Shown: positions 6,356 to 15,471, counted from the stretch's first letter. The stretch: DNA of 44,400 bases from Pirellula sp. (GCA_021736575.1 JAIPFP010000022.1:1-44400), one strand, 5' to 3'. Notes: generated by a model not told the origin, from the letters alone. Program-made: numbers and translations.

Positions 6356-7377
6356 TAAATGCAGCTTCCTGTAATTTCGAAACCCATATCGTTAATCATT
6401 TCGTAGTCCTCTTGGGGCGGTTGCCCCTCGGTCGTCAAGTAATCCCCAACAAAAATACTATTCGCAATGTATAAACCCAGCGGTTGCATCGAGCGCAGAT
6501 GCCGTTCGCGTCCGCCTGCGATTCGCAATTCGCTTTTGGGATTTACAAACCGAAACATGCACAACGCTCGCAGGCAGTCGCGAGGGTTCAAATACTCTTT
6601 GCGTTCCAACGGGGTACCGTCGATCGAATGCAAAAAGTTGAGCGGTATGGATTCGACTGCCAGATCACTGAGTTCGAACGCCATGGCCACGATGTCTTCG
6701 TGTTTTTCACCCATCCCGATGATACCACCGCTACAAAGTTCCATACCAGCTTTGCGAACATTCTTGAGCGTTTCGACACGATCGTCGAAGGTATGCGTCG
6801 TGCAAATCTGAGAATAATACTCGCGGCTCGTGTTCAGATTATGGTTCACCTTGTCCACGCCAGCGGCCTTAAGTCTTTTGGCTTGGTCCTCGTTGAGCAG
6901 TCCAAGACAAGCGCAGATGTTGAGACCATACTGTTCCTTGATTTGCGGAACAATGGTCTCGACCGCTTTCATTTCTCGCTCGTTGGGTGCACGACCGCTG
7001 ATCACGATGCAATAGGTCTTGCTTTGTCGCTCTGCTGCGAGTCTGGCACCGTCTAATAATTTGTCGCGACTCAGAATGTTGTACTTTGGAATCGGTGCAT
7101 CCGAGATTTTGGATTGACTGCAGTAGTTGCAATCTTCAGGACACAAGCCGCTCTTGGCATTCATCAAAAAATAGAGCTGTACCGTTTTGCCAAAGTATTT
7201 GTGACGAATCCGGTATGCGCTCGAGACCAAATCCAGCAGTTGGTCGTCCGTCGACCGAAGTAACGCAATCGCTTGTTCATGCGTGATGGGTTGCCCTCCT
7301 AGGACACGGTTGGCCAAATTTTGCCAATCCGAGCCGGAGCACAAATCAGGGTTAAGTTCGATTGCCGGTGAGATCAT
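6355..7377 (-). CDS. bioB: Biotin synthase
   Basis: This radical-SAM enzyme inserts sulfur into dethiobiotin in the last step of biotin synthesis, in the cytoplasm. The CxxxCxxC cluster motif is seen as C79, C83 and C86 (GLCPEDCNYCSQS), and the second-cluster ligands appear in the expected places: ICACLGLL, GMELCSGGIIGMGE and the arginine in LRIAGGRE. The length of 340 residues is normal. The start at ATG 7377 gives the usual N-terminus. It shares an operon with the TerC-like gene by a one-base overlap and is divergent from the sigma factor gene. No other bio gene is in the window. accD, a subunit of a biotin-dependent enzyme, lies 19 kb away. Confidence 0.96.
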   Translation of the reverse strand: MISPAIELNPDLCSGSDWQNLANRVLGGQPITHEQAIALLRSTDDQLLDLVSSAYRIRHKYFGKTVQLYFLMNAKSGLCPEDCNYCSQSKISDAPIPKYNILSRDKLLDGARLAAERQSKTYCIVISGRAPNEREMKAVETIVPQIKEQYGLNICACLGLLNEDQAKRLKAAGVDKVNHNLNTSREYYSQICTTHTFDDRVETLKNVRKAGMELCSGGIIGMGEKHEDIVAMAFELSDLAVESIPLNFLHSIDGTPLERKEYLNPRDCLRALCMFRFVNPKSELRIAGGRERHLRSMQPLGLYIANSIFVGDYLTTEGQPPQEDYEMINDMGFEITGSCI

Positions 7378-7728
7378 ATGGAATTATTGGGTGGAATGAA
7401 GTTGTGATTGATTCGATTCTAACGGATTTTGCTCGGCAGAATCTTGGCCTACCTGCAGAATATTGCCCTTCCTAACTAAGCCCACAGTTCGTTTGACGGA
7501 TAACTGCAATCCTTTTGCTCCAACGAATCGATGCGTGCGGATTGTACGCCGAAAAGCTATTCTGCTAAAGGGTTTGCAGCTAACGGAATAACCGCTACGC
7601 GCTGCATCTGGACGATTTTCTTTGATTTGCATGCTTTTCTCCGACGATAGCAAAAGGACTCGTGATCTTTTCGGCGGATGCCTGGTTGCAGTCGTCAACA
7701 ACAACTCCCCTCGTTGCAAAGAGACTTC
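7378..7728. other. Divergent intergenic region between bioB and the sigma factor gene
   Basis: The 351 bases hold no convincing gene; a 117-residue minus-strand frame is low in family character. The promoters of both divergent genes should lie here, but no clear -35/-10 pair could be assigned. Confidence 0.5.
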
Positions 7729-8652
7729 ATGGCTCATTCAAGCCCATACTTAGACGATGTGGAACATCCACAAGACGAAGATCTCAAGCTGATCTCGCGT
7801 CGCAAAAGTCCCAAGGATGGAGCTCAGCCCCAATCTCCGCTGGAAACATACCTGCGAGAGATCAACGAAACTAAACTGCTGACTGCCGAGGACGAGCAAA
7901 TGCTCGCTCGACAGATTGCTCTCGGTGACGCTCAAGCTCGCGACCGAATGGTTCGGGCGAACCTGCGCCTCGTGGTGAACATCGCCCGAAGTTACGTCAG
8001 CAAAGGGCTTGCGCTCCAAGATCTGATCGAGGAAGGGAACCTTGGACTGCTTCGGGCCGTTGAAGGATTCGACCCCGATATGGGAACGCGGTTCAGCACC
8101 TACGCAAGCTATTGGATCAAGCAGTCGATCAAACGCGCACTAATCAATTCGTCGAAGACGATTCGCATTCCGGCATACATGGTTGAATTGCTCAGCAAGT
8201 GGAGACGCGCCACAGCCCGGCTGAGCGACGAGTTGGGTCGGACGCCAACGCAAGAGGAGATCGCAAGGATTCTAGGATTGCCCAAGAAAAAATTGCCGAT
8301 CATCAAAAAAGCAATTCAGGTCTACAACGCAACTCCGCAAAGTGATCAATCGGACTCAGGCTGGTCATTGGGCGAAATGGTTATGGACGAGCGACTCAAA
8401 AGCCCTGATGAAGTCATGGTGGATCACGATGTCCTGAAAACGGCCATCGAGCTTCTGAGTACGCTGGATGTTCGCGAAGCGACGGTTTTGAAAATGAGGT
8501 TCGGGCTTTCCGATACTCAGCCCCACACGCTCAAAGAGATCGGTGTCGCCCTCGGGCTAACACGCGAACGCGTTCGCCAAATCGAAACGGAAGCTCTCGC
8601 TCGACTTCAGCACGCTCTCAAGGACCCTAAAGAACGAATGGGCTTGGCCTAG
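7729..8652 (+). CDS. RNA polymerase sigma-70 factor, RpoD/SigA-type without region 1.1
   Basis: The 307-residue protein contains region 1.2 (SPLETYLREINETKLLTAEDE at 34-54), region 2 with NLRLVVNIARSYVSKGLALQDLIEEGN and GTRFSTYASYWIKQSIKRALI, region 3 (RTPTQEEIARILGL) and region 4.2 (TLKEIGVALGLTRERVRQIE) with its helix-turn-helix. Regions 2.4 and 4.2 are close to those of housekeeping sigma factors, so it should read ordinary -10/-35 promoters. It lacks the long acidic region 1.1 of a primary sigma, so it is either a group 2 sigma or a short primary form. The ATG at 7729 is preferred to one at 7678 because homology begins soon after. A terminator lies about 260 bases downstream. Confidence 0.93.
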   Translation: MAHSSPYLDDVEHPQDEDLKLISRRKSPKDGAQPQSPLETYLREINETKLLTAEDEQMLARQIALGDAQARDRMVRANLRLVVNIARSYVSKGLALQDLIEEGNLGLLRAVEGFDPDMGTRFSTYASYWIKQSIKRALINSSKTIRIPAYMVELLSKWRRATARLSDELGRTPTQEEIARILGLPKKKLPIIKKAIQVYNATPQSDQSDSGWSLGEMVMDERLKSPDEVMVDHDVLKTAIELLSTLDVREATVLKMRFGLSDTQPHTLKEIGVALGLTRERVRQIETEALARLQHALKDPKERMGLA

Positions 8653-8789
8653 AGCACCACTAGGATAAACCGCATCCACCACAAGATGTGGCTAAGCGCA
8701 ACTTCATCGGACGCGAACACTTCGACACGAGCAAACTCGGCGCCAAGCGTAAACAACGAATCGACATTCCTAGCCGCTTGGACAGTGTA

Positions 8790-8811
8790 AAACGATTGTC
8801 CTCAATCGTTT
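8790..8811. repeat. Dispersed palindrome AAACGATTG-TCCT-CAATCGTTT
   Basis: Nine-base arms form a perfect hairpin around a TCCT loop. The same element, with a few flanking bases conserved (GTAAAACG...), recurs at 41075-41096 and, with a three-base loop, at 40127-40145 and 41825-41845. Confidence 0.9.
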
Positions 8812-8913
8812 CGGTACTGCCAAACCACCATCGAACAACTCACCATCGAAACTCATTTCAAACCAAAACGCGGTTCAAAGCCGCTTGGCGAAAATGAGCC
8901 TAAAGTGCCCGCC

Positions 8914-8944
8914 AAGCGATTGAGACAATCGCTTTACTTTTTTG
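8914..8944 (+). terminator. Rho-independent terminator downstream of the sigma factor gene
   Basis: AAGCGATTG (8914-8922) and CAATCGCTT (8926-8934) form a nine-base stem with a three-base loop, followed by TACTTTTTT. The stem sequence resembles the dispersed ACGATTG palindrome, so a repeat may have been recruited as a terminator. Confidence 0.75.
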
Positions 8945-9068
8945 GGATCGGCTACACTCATGGGCGAGTCTCTCTGAGACTCGAAGTCCCCAACTCGCAG
9001 TCCCCAGCCACACTCGCCTCAAAAGCCTATCGGAGAGACGCGTTTATCGATCATTTGCGAAACAAATT

Positions 9069-10043
9069 TCATTCAATCTGTATCGCAACTTCACCGCCAG
9101 CTCGGCTACCTAAACCTCGCCACACCTCAAGCACAACGGAATCGGACACTGTGCGTGCAGAGCCGTCCATCAAGAGTACGTTGACTCCACCAGTGTGATA
9201 ACTGCGACTGGTAACAACAGCATAGGTCGGCAACGTTGCCGACCGACCTTCTCGCATCGAATTGAAATCAATGTCGTACAATTTTCCACCATCGACGTGA
9301 GGAACTTTGGTATTCGGCGTGAAGGTGGTCGTAAATCCAGTTTGGTGCGTTCTAGCATCCACCCACTCGGTGTGCCCTGATTCAAGTTTAAATTCACCGC
9401 CAAAAGCGGATACATCTGAGGGGGCCGATGGGACCGGAGCCACGCCGCTCGGATTTCCACCGTCTCGCAAGTAAGGTGTAAACGCTTTTACTTCCGCCAT
9501 GCCCAAAGTGTTGCTCAATCCATCGGTTATCTCAGCGATTTTTGTACTTCGATTGAAAAGAAAGACTCCACTACCGCGATCGCTCGGTGGTTGTGCAATT
9601 TGCCACAGGCCCGCATTCGCTCCATAGTTGAGTGGATAGTGTGTAAACGTAGGAGAGTCCGGTCGTTCTCGATCGTTCAACTCACTCGGGCAAAGTAAAT
9701 GCGGCATTCGAATCCGAGCCACTGCAGGCTGGAGGCTAATCGGTTTTGTAAAGTCGACGGAACTATGCAAATTGCTTTGCTCCAAGTAGGGCAAGAGACG
9801 CACTTGTACACTCCAGTAAACGGAACTTCCTGCGGATCGGTAGTCGCCCAGGGGTGGAACGCATTTGAGAGCACTTTCATGATTGTGGAGAGCCAAGCCT
9901 ATCTGTTTCAAGTTGTTTTGACACTGCATACGCCGTGCGGCCCCACGAGCTGATTGAACTGCAGGTAACAACAGACCCACGAGAATTCCTATGATCGAAA
10001 TTACCACCAAAAGTTCAACCAAAGTGAACCCGCGCGTTTTCAT
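9069..10043 (-). CDS. DUF1559 prepilin-like protein
   Basis: The start at ATG 10043 is supported by AGGAAG upstream and by the prepilin signal it reveals: MKTRGFTLVELLVVISIIG, with Gly-Phe cleavage site and Glu at mature position 5. The membrane helix continues to LLLPAVQSARGAARR and is followed by the planctomycete signature MQCQNNLKQIGLALHNHE. The C-terminus has the H-x9-DG box (HTGGVNVLLMDGSARTVSD). The DUF1559 family is greatly expanded in Planctomycetes and is assumed to form or decorate pilus- or pseudopilus-like surface structures after cleavage by a prepilin peptidase. At 324 residues it has the usual length. No secretion machinery genes are adjacent. Confidence 0.95.
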   Translation of the reverse strand: MKTRGFTLVELLVVISIIGILVGLLLPAVQSARGAARRMQCQNNLKQIGLALHNHESALKCVPPLGDYRSAGSSVYWSVQVRLLPYLEQSNLHSSVDFTKPISLQPAVARIRMPHLLCPSELNDRERPDSPTFTHYPLNYGANAGLWQIAQPPSDRGSGVFLFNRSTKIAEITDGLSNTLGMAEVKAFTPYLRDGGNPSGVAPVPSAPSDVSAFGGEFKLESGHTEWVDARTHQTGFTTTFTPNTKVPHVDGGKLYDIDFNSMREGRSATLPTYAVVTSRSYHTGGVNVLLMDGSARTVSDSVVLEVWRGLGSRAGGEVAIQIE

Positions 10044-10517
10044 TTCGAGTCTTCCTGTTAAATAGTGCAAGGGACACAGTCATCCCGTGATGCAAAACCG
10101 AAGAGTCTAAGCCAATCCTCTCGGGACTGTGTGTGAAAAGCGTTAATTCCGAGTTAAACTACACACGACGCAGGCTTCTTTGGCTTGTTGCACCAGGTAG
10201 GCCTGCGTTCCCATGGCTGATTTTGGCGAGGTTGCATTGCCCAATGGAACCTTGCGGTGCGAACCGTCAGCCTGCCTATCCCATGCTTGTCGGCATCCTG
10301 CAAGGGATACTTGCAGGATGAAAGTAAATGGGGACACAGGGAAAGTAAATGGGGACACAGCACTTTTGATTTGAACAAGTCAGTGCGGCAGAGAAACAAG
10401 TCCAGGGAATCACGCAAAACAAAATCTGCTTCAAAGAGCTGAGTCCCCGAGCATCGTAACCGAACTTTCAGACAACCAGCAACGCGGTGATTATCTGGAA
10501 CTCGTTCGTCAGATGAA
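10044..10517. other. Intergenic region with hairpin and GGGGACAC repeats
   Basis: The 474 bases carry a perfect 11-base inverted repeat (10294-10304 with 10310-10320) followed at once by two tandem copies of GAAAGTAAATGGGGACACAG (10320-10339 and 10341-10360). Such GTAAATGGGGACAC strings occur near REP-type mobile elements in other genomes, but no transposase frame is present. Confidence 0.6.
10294..10360. repeat. Hairpin plus two tandem GAAAGTAAATGGGGACACAG units
   Basis: CATCCTGCAAG and CTTGCAGGATG form a perfect 11-bp stem with a five-base loop. The last base of the hairpin is the first base of the first 20-base direct repeat; the second copy is identical and starts 21 bases later. The compact layout suggests a recognition site or the edge of a lost element. 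Confidence 0.8.
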
Positions 10518-12830
10518 CTACTTTTTGTCTTCCGACTGTTCCAGCAAAGAAACGATTGCTTGTTCCAAGCCGAGGGGATGAACCAATGCGACTCTCAAGA
10601 TTCCTGCGCGGTCGACAATATACAATGACGGGTAATGTGGGACTTGAAATACTTTCCCAATTTCGTCGTCTGAGTCCACGATGTTCAGCCATGGTACGCT
10701 TCTCTTTTTGACGAACTCTTCTAATTCCTTAGCGCCACTCTCAGTATGGACTCCTATGATCTCAAGTCCTTGCTCATGGTACTTGGTATGAAGCTGCTTC
10801 AGTTCACCAATTTGCATTCGGCATGGTCCACACCATGTCCCCCAAAAATCAAGAATGACAACCTTACCACGTAGCCTCGTAAGCTGGTTCGCAAAGTCCG
10901 TGTTTTCAAGTAACGGATCAAGCGTTGCAGCAAATTTGCCTTCAAGCTGGTCCATGCGATTACGCAAAGTGCTTTCGTCAGACTTTAGTCGCTGCAGCCC
11001 ATCTTTCCCTTTGACAGATAGTCTCTCGCCCGGCTCTTCCTTGCGAACGCGCCCATCAGCACCAATGACCACGCTTCCGTCAAAAGGACTGAAAAAGATA
11101 CTTGGGACGTTCGAGAGTTGTCGCAACTCTTTCTCATATTCCTGCGAAAGTTTGGAGCTAGAAATAACAATGCTCCTCAAAGATGGCATTCGAACAAGTG
11201 CAGCAGCACTATCATAATTAATAAATCCACCTACCCAAATACGCTGAAGTTTTCCATGACTCGACAACGCTACTGCGCCTTTATCGGTAACAATGCAGTT
11301 GTCTTCGAGCGACAGTCGCTGGAGATTGGGTAACTCAGCAATCAAGTCTGCTGTCGAATCATCTGCAAAGCCACCACCCCAAAGCCGTAAGTCGGTAAGC
11401 GAATGGCAGTCTCTCAAAGGCTCTAGGTCCTTTGGCCGGAAATGACTTCCGCCGATGTGAACACTTTTCAGCGCTGTCATCAGTTTCAGGGCGGACAATT
11501 CCGGCCGAATCCACGCATCATCACCGGCACCAAACCAGACGTGCACTTCACTAAGTGCCGGTAGCTTAAGTCCAGTGAAGCCACGCCCCGTGACACTTGT
11601 ATGCCACAGCTTTAGGCTCTCAAGCTGCGTCAGCTCTGCTAGGCTACACAGCCATTCGTCCCCGACGGGAATGCCCTGCAAATCCAAACGCTTGAGAGAT
11701 CGCATTTTACCTAATCGCTTCAAGTGTTCAGGTGTAACGTCGTTTGCGACATTTTGGATTGTCAGACTTTCGATATGTTTCGAGGAGGTAATTCGCTCCA
11801 AAGTTTCTGCATTCACTTTTTCCAATTTAGGCCAATGGCTAAGGTGCGGCATTCGCAGCAAGTGATTCGCGAGCCCCTTCAATTTTGATTCGTCGGACAA
11901 ATGTAGTGTGAGTTCCTTTAGTCGCGTTAAAGACTCGAGCGCAGGTCCAAATCCTTTGCCAGGTTCGATTTGGAATAGCGTTAGTTGTTCAAGTCGATCG
12001 TTTTTGGCAATATGCTTTAAGACCTCTCCATCGACGCGACCATTGAACCAACGCAGACTCCTTAGCTGACTTAGATTAGCAATCTCTTTCAGCGCATCTT
12101 GATCTACGTCGTCATTGATTCGAAAGGAAAGATGTTGCAGCTGTGGCAGTTTGGCTAAACACTCAAAAACTTCTTTCGCATCGCTGCCAAGACTAACGAA
12201 GATAAACCTCAACGTCTTTTGTTCGGAAACGATTCGCAAATCAGCCAAACTAAAACTTGGGGTGGCATACGCATAACGCAATTTCGGATGACTCAGGATC
12301 CAGCCTGAGACCGCGAGTCCCTGCTCAACTAGGTTGGCCCGCTGCGAGATTTCTAAATGCAATAACTCGGGCATGGCTCCAATTCCGTCGAACGCATCTG
12401 GGGCAAACTCGCAATCCTTCAATTCGAGTTTAATGAGCGACTTCAATCGGACGATTTGCTGCAATTGGATCTTGCCGAGACGCGCTGACGTTATCTTGAG
12501 CGCTCCGAGAATATTGATTGGTAACTCATCCAGAAACGACAAATCGGATGACGCTTTGGTAGCGACTTCTAAACCGATCAAACCCTCATCGGTAAAAGTG
12601 ACATTACCTTGAGCTTGTCGCACTTCAATGCAGTTCTCGTCGAAACGCAGATCTGGTCCATTCTCACGTGGCATGTTGCTCAACGTTACAACGCCAACGC
12701 TTTCCATTGGCAATGTGAGAACACGTTCCTCAGCAAAAGAGTTCCCCACATTTAGAGCAGGGATTAAAAGGACTAGACCGAATCGAGCCAACAAGAAGCT
12801 GAGTGTGTTCATAACTGGACTTCGACTCAT
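10518..12830 (-). CDS. Leucine-rich-repeat protein with C-terminal TlpA-like thioredoxin domain
   Basis: ATG 12830 is chosen for its AAGGAAAG ribosome site ten bases upstream. The 770-residue protein begins with a signal sequence (MNTLSFLLARFGLVLLIPAL...FAEE), so it is exported. About 500 residues of irregular leucine-rich repeats follow (for example LKRLDLQGIPVGDEWLCSL, LQRLSLEDNCIVTD). The last 140 residues form a TlpA/ResA-type thioredoxin fold with the active site WGTWCGPC near residue 667 and the cis-proline region VPHYPSLYIVDRAG. The thioredoxin part should reduce or rearrange disulfides outside the cytoplasm, and the repeats may bind a partner protein. LRR-thioredoxin fusions are a planctomycete trait; substrates are unknown. 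It stands alone in its strand run. Confidence 0.88.
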   Translation of the reverse strand: MSRSPVMNTLSFLLARFGLVLLIPALNVGNSFAEERVLTLPMESVGVVTLSNMPRENGPDLRFDENCIEVRQAQGNVTFTDEGLIGLEVATKASSDLSFLDELPINILGALKITSARLGKIQLQQIVRLKSLIKLELKDCEFAPDAFDGIGAMPELLHLEISQRANLVEQGLAVSGWILSHPKLRYAYATPSFSLADLRIVSEQKTLRFIFVSLGSDAKEVFECLAKLPQLQHLSFRINDDVDQDALKEIANLSQLRSLRWFNGRVDGEVLKHIAKNDRLEQLTLFQIEPGKGFGPALESLTRLKELTLHLSDESKLKGLANHLLRMPHLSHWPKLEKVNAETLERITSSKHIESLTIQNVANDVTPEHLKRLGKMRSLKRLDLQGIPVGDEWLCSLAELTQLESLKLWHTSVTGRGFTGLKLPALSEVHVWFGAGDDAWIRPELSALKLMTALKSVHIGGSHFRPKDLEPLRDCHSLTDLRLWGGGFADDSTADLIAELPNLQRLSLEDNCIVTDKGAVALSSHGKLQRIWVGGFINYDSAAALVRMPSLRSIVISSSKLSQEYEKELRQLSNVPSIFFSPFDGSVVIGADGRVRKEEPGERLSVKGKDGLQRLKSDESTLRNRMDQLEGKFAATLDPLLENTDFANQLTRLRGKVVILDFWGTWCGPCRMQIGELKQLHTKYHEQGLEIIGVHTESGAKELEEFVKKRSVPWLNIVDSDDEIGKVFQVPHYPSLYIVDRAGILRVALVHPLGLEQAIVSLLEQSEDKK

Positions 12831-13055
12831 AATTTCGATACTTTCCTTGCGAAAACTCTTTGGAAAGCAGCATACCAATTCACCATGGGAAATTCACCCT
12901 GGAAAATGTGCCGAATTCTTTAAAATGTGCCCCAATAGAAATTACAAATCAGCAGTTCCGCTTAATGAGTCGATCGAAGGAAGGCAAACAATTGTGGACG
13001 CGCGGCTTCGTCGGGAAGCATCGAAGTCTAGCGGTCTACATCAGCAATGCAGGAC

Positions 13056-13440
13056 TTACGGATGTTCAGGCCGGTCTTGCCTGAGCTCGCTGATCCTTTG
13101 GAACACGACGTAGAAAACGGGCGTGAAAAAGACCGCTAGAACAGTCGACGTGAGCATGCCACCACAAACTGCCGTACCCAGCGAGCGACGACTGGCAGCA
13201 GCGGCTCCCGTTGCGAAGACCAAAGGCAATACGCCAAGGATGAACGCAAACGAAGTCATCAAGATCGGTCGAAATCGCATCTTCGCCGCAGCAATCGCAG
13301 CCCCGTGGATCGACTGGCCCTGCGTCCGCAAATCACGAGCGAACTCGTTGATCAAAATGGCATTCTTACTTGCCAAAGCAATGATCAACACCACACCAAT
13401 CAACGCCTCACCGGAACTGACGCCAGGAGCAGCCTGCGAC
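13056..13440 (-). pseudogene. C-terminal remnant of RND (HAE1/AcrB-type) efflux pump
   Basis: The frame reads as the last 125 residues of an AcrB-like pump: GVVLIIALASKNAILINEFA (TM10-11 region), MRFRPILMTSFAFILGVLPLV, TGAAAASRRSLGTAVCGGM and VLAVFFTPVFYVVF. The full protein has over 1000 residues, so about 900 are missing. Homology begins near 13440, where the frame joins unrelated sequence; the preceding residues belong in another frame to an RND adaptor start. This is a deletion scar and cannot encode a working pump. Confidence 0.88.
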
Positions 13441-13536
13441 TTCCGTCGGCGGAGGAGGCTGCAAGGTCGACGAACGCCCCTTTGACTTGCAGCCAACCAA
13501 CAAAACGACTATCAGCAGCTTAGTGCAACTTTTCAT
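13408..13536 (-). pseudogene. N-terminal remnant of RND periplasmic adaptor (AcrA-like lipoprotein)
   Basis: From ATG 13536 the minus strand encodes MKSCTKLLIVVLLVGCKSKG, a lipoprotein signal with LVGC lipobox, then LQPPPPTEV, the proline-rich stretch that opens most RND membrane-fusion proteins. After EVAG the frame runs seven codons and stops (13410-13408). The rest of the adaptor (about 350 residues) is missing. It lies directly upstream of the pump remnant, in the order adaptor then pump found in RND operons, so a single deletion of about 4 kb explains both pieces. Confidence 0.72.
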
Positions 13537-13560
13537 TTGTCATTTACTAGAGCTAAGTGG

Positions 13561-13680
13561 ACAGAGCCGATAAAAGTCAAAGTAGTAGGCACATTCCATG
13601 TGCCGTCCACCTGGAGTCCTAGCAACAGCTTGATTGTTGACGGCACGGCTGAGCGTGCCTGCACCTTTTGTCGGCTGTGT
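13561..13680. mobile_element. MITE-like element, copy 1 (about 120 bp)
   Basis: The ends form imperfect terminal inverted repeats: GACAGAGCCGATAAAAG at the left and, read on the other strand from the right, GACACAGCCGACAAAAG. Inside are two short palindromes, GGCACATTCCATGTGCC and GGCACGGCTGAGCGTGCC. A second, inverted copy lies at 19190-19308. It has no coding capacity. The right end abuts the stop codon of the DUF1328 gene. Confidence 0.75.
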
Positions 13681-13854
13681 CTAAATGCCGTTTCGGCCAC
13701 GCATTGCGTTGCCTACAAGACTGACGATAAACAGCACTAGGAACAGAAAGAATAGTATTTTGGCGATCGAGGCTGCACCGGCAGCGATTCCGCCAAATCC
13801 AAACATCGCCGCGATGAGAGCTAAAACAAGAAAGGTAAGTGCCCAGCTAAGCAT
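13681..13854 (-). CDS. DUF1328 small membrane protein (YtjA/UPF0391-like)
   Basis: ATG 13854 is chosen because GGAG lies six bases upstream and the family starts MLxWAL; ATG 13869 would add five residues. The 57-residue protein has two hydrophobic helices separated by the family's glycine-rich turn ([25 protein letters not shown]). These proteins are widespread, stress-induced in enterobacteria and without known activity; they insert in the inner membrane. The stop codon touches the end of the MITE-like repeat. Confidence 0.9.
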   Translation of the reverse strand: MLSWALTFLVLALIAAMFGFGGIAAGAASIAKILFFLFLVLFIVSLVGNAMRGRNGI

Positions 13855-14376
13855 AATTGACTCCAACATTCGATGACTCGGTTCTCGTTCCTGAAAGCCA
13901 GGACGATCAGATGACTAAAGAAGGTTGCGAAGCAAATGGCGTGCCCTTCTTTGTGAATCGCGACGAAGCCGATCCGTGAATAGCGGTTGGGGTCCGAAGC
14001 TGAGCGATTATCAAGCAGCATGGTCTATTTTGGTACTTACGAGCAACTTAGAATTGCTCAATGAGCCGGCGGGCGATAGCCCCGGTTTCCGCCAACGCTT
14101 CGCGTTTTACTAACAACCGGGGCTATCGCCCAATGGCTTAATGTTTTGGAGAACGCATGACAGAAATGCGAAATTCAAGTAATGGTGTGTCATTCAGCCT
14201 TAGCTAGCGTTGCCGCTTGTCCGCAAATTCGGAGAAGCCTGCACATTCGACTCTATTTTCTGCCGCCGCATTCCGATCTTTCTAGCATGGTGTTCAACGA
14301 GTTTGCTACGACATGGCGTTCACCATGTGGACTTTCTTTGGTAGGTTCCTAACGCTTCCAAGATTTCAGTAGGAAA
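13855..14376. other. Intergenic region with a 17-bp inverted repeat
   Basis: The 522 bases between divergent genes contain the large hairpin at 14071-14131 and no convincing gene. Promoters for both neighbours should lie here; none could be fixed. Confidence 0.5.
14071..14131. repeat. Hairpin repeat GGGCGATAGCCCCGGTT ... AACCGGGGCTATCGCCC
   Basis: A perfect 17-base inverted repeat encloses 27 bases. A related hairpin with the same arm core and the same right flank (GCCCAATGGCTA) lies at 29414-29468, so this is a dispersed family and not a unique terminator. Confidence 0.9.
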
Positions 14377-15471
14377 ATGCTCCAACGGATCAGCAAAAAT
14401 TCAAAGCGAATCGCTGCGATCCTTTCACAGTATCGCACACCTACTCAAATCGCATCCGGCGTGGCAATGGGCGTCGTTCTTGGAATAATCCCCAAGGATA
14501 ACATCGTATTTCTATCGCTCGTTGTGTTGATCACCTCGCTGCGAGTCAACCAACTCATAGGCTGGTTCGTAGCCTGTTCACTATGGTTTTTTAGTGGATG
14601 GTTCGAACCAATTTCCCATGTTTTGGGTTCGATGTTGCTCAGGCAATCAATCGTTGCAGCCACGGTTCAGCGGTTGTATGAATACCCTTTCCTCCCTTGG
14701 ACCTGCATTGACAACACGCTCGTTTGCGGCGGACTTGCGCTCGGGATAGCAAGCTTCCTGCCAACGTATTTGGCTTGTTGGTGGTCGCACATCCAAGCCA
14801 AGCATCAACTTGAGAGCCACGATTTGATTCAGATTGCAAACGATGCGAACCACTACAGAAAATCAATCCTAGACCAGTCTACTCTAAGGCGAGAAAGACC
14901 CACGCAAGCACTCAGGCTGGTTTTGAACGAAGATTTGGTTCACGCAGAGTCACAAGAGCCATCGGGGAGGCCTGTCGCTAAAGCCACATTGGCAACCGAT
15001 TTTAAACCCGTTGGTTCCGTCGTTCCTATTCAAGCAGATGCTTGTGTGTCCAACGACTCGACTTCGAAATTCAAGGTACAACCAAAGCAGAATGACGAAA
15101 TCGCCAAGTTGCATGGTAGCGACACGATCATGCGTGAAACCGTGATCGAAGTTGTGCGTTACCGACGTCCCGTTTCGGTCAACCGAGGCGAGAAACAAAG
15201 GACGAAAAGTCCAGATCCAAGTATTATTTCCCTAAACACAGGAACCACTATGGCTGTTGCAAACATGCCGCCAACACAATCCATCGACGGAAAAAATGGC
15301 AAAAGCGACCCATCGCCGAAACCGGTGAAGGGCCATATGGCCACTATAACTATTGACTCGGGACATTCGCACTTTTACCCAACCAACCGCGAAGAATCGC
15401 TCAAGTACCTCCTTTCTCACATCAATCATGCACGAGAATCGAACCGAAAACCTTCTGGGAAGTCGGCATGA
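14377..15471 (+). CDS. TIGR03546-type (DUF2062-like) membrane protein
   Basis: The first 160 residues match the TIGR03546/DUF2062 pattern: RTPTQIASGVAMGVVLGIIPKDN, then hydrophobic segments at about 45-75 and 110-135 and FLPTYLACWWSHI. The second half is polar and low in complexity and likely cytoplasmic or disordered. Members of this family are encoded next to TIGR03545 proteins, and the next gene here fits that family, with its ATG overlapping this stop codon (ATGA). The pair occurs in planctomycetes and some proteobacteria; function is unknown, though an envelope role is plausible. AGGA lies just upstream of the chosen ATG. Confidence 0.75.
   Translation: MLQRISKNSKRIAAILSQYRTPTQIASGVAMGVVLGIIPKDNIVFLSLVVLITSLRVNQLIGWFVACSLWFFSGWFEPISHVLGSMLLRQSIVAATVQRLYEYPFLPWTCIDNTLVCGGLALGIASFLPTYLACWWSHIQAKHQLESHDLIQIANDANHYRKSILDQSTLRRERPTQALRLVLNEDLVHAESQEPSGRPVAKATLATDFKPVGSVVPIQADACVSNDSTSKFKVQPKQNDEIAKLHGSDTIMRETVIEVVRYRRPVSVNRGEKQRTKSPDPSIISLNTGTTMAVANMPPTQSIDGKNGKSDPSPKPVKGHMATITIDSGHSHFYPTNREESLKYLLSHINHARESNRKPSGKSA

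Larger units (their letters stand above)
8653..9068. other. Intergenic region after the sigma factor gene
   Basis: The 416 bases contain one member of the ACGATTG palindrome family (8790-8811) and a rho-independent terminator (8914-8944). Short frames here have no coding character. Confidence 0.6.

Noticed and set aside
6484-7056. 190-residue plus-strand frame
   Set aside because: It lies fully antisense to bioB and has no family features.
7384-7737. 117-residue minus-strand frame upstream of the sigma gene
   Set aside because: Composition and lack of a ribosome site suggest chance; it covers the likely promoter region.
8905-9198. 97-residue plus-strand frame
   Set aside because: It crosses the terminator and overlaps the end of the DUF1559 gene on the opposite strand.
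10133-10417. Possible REP-associated transposase remnant
   Set aside because: The GGGGACAC repeats are suggestive, but no frame shows transposase motifs.
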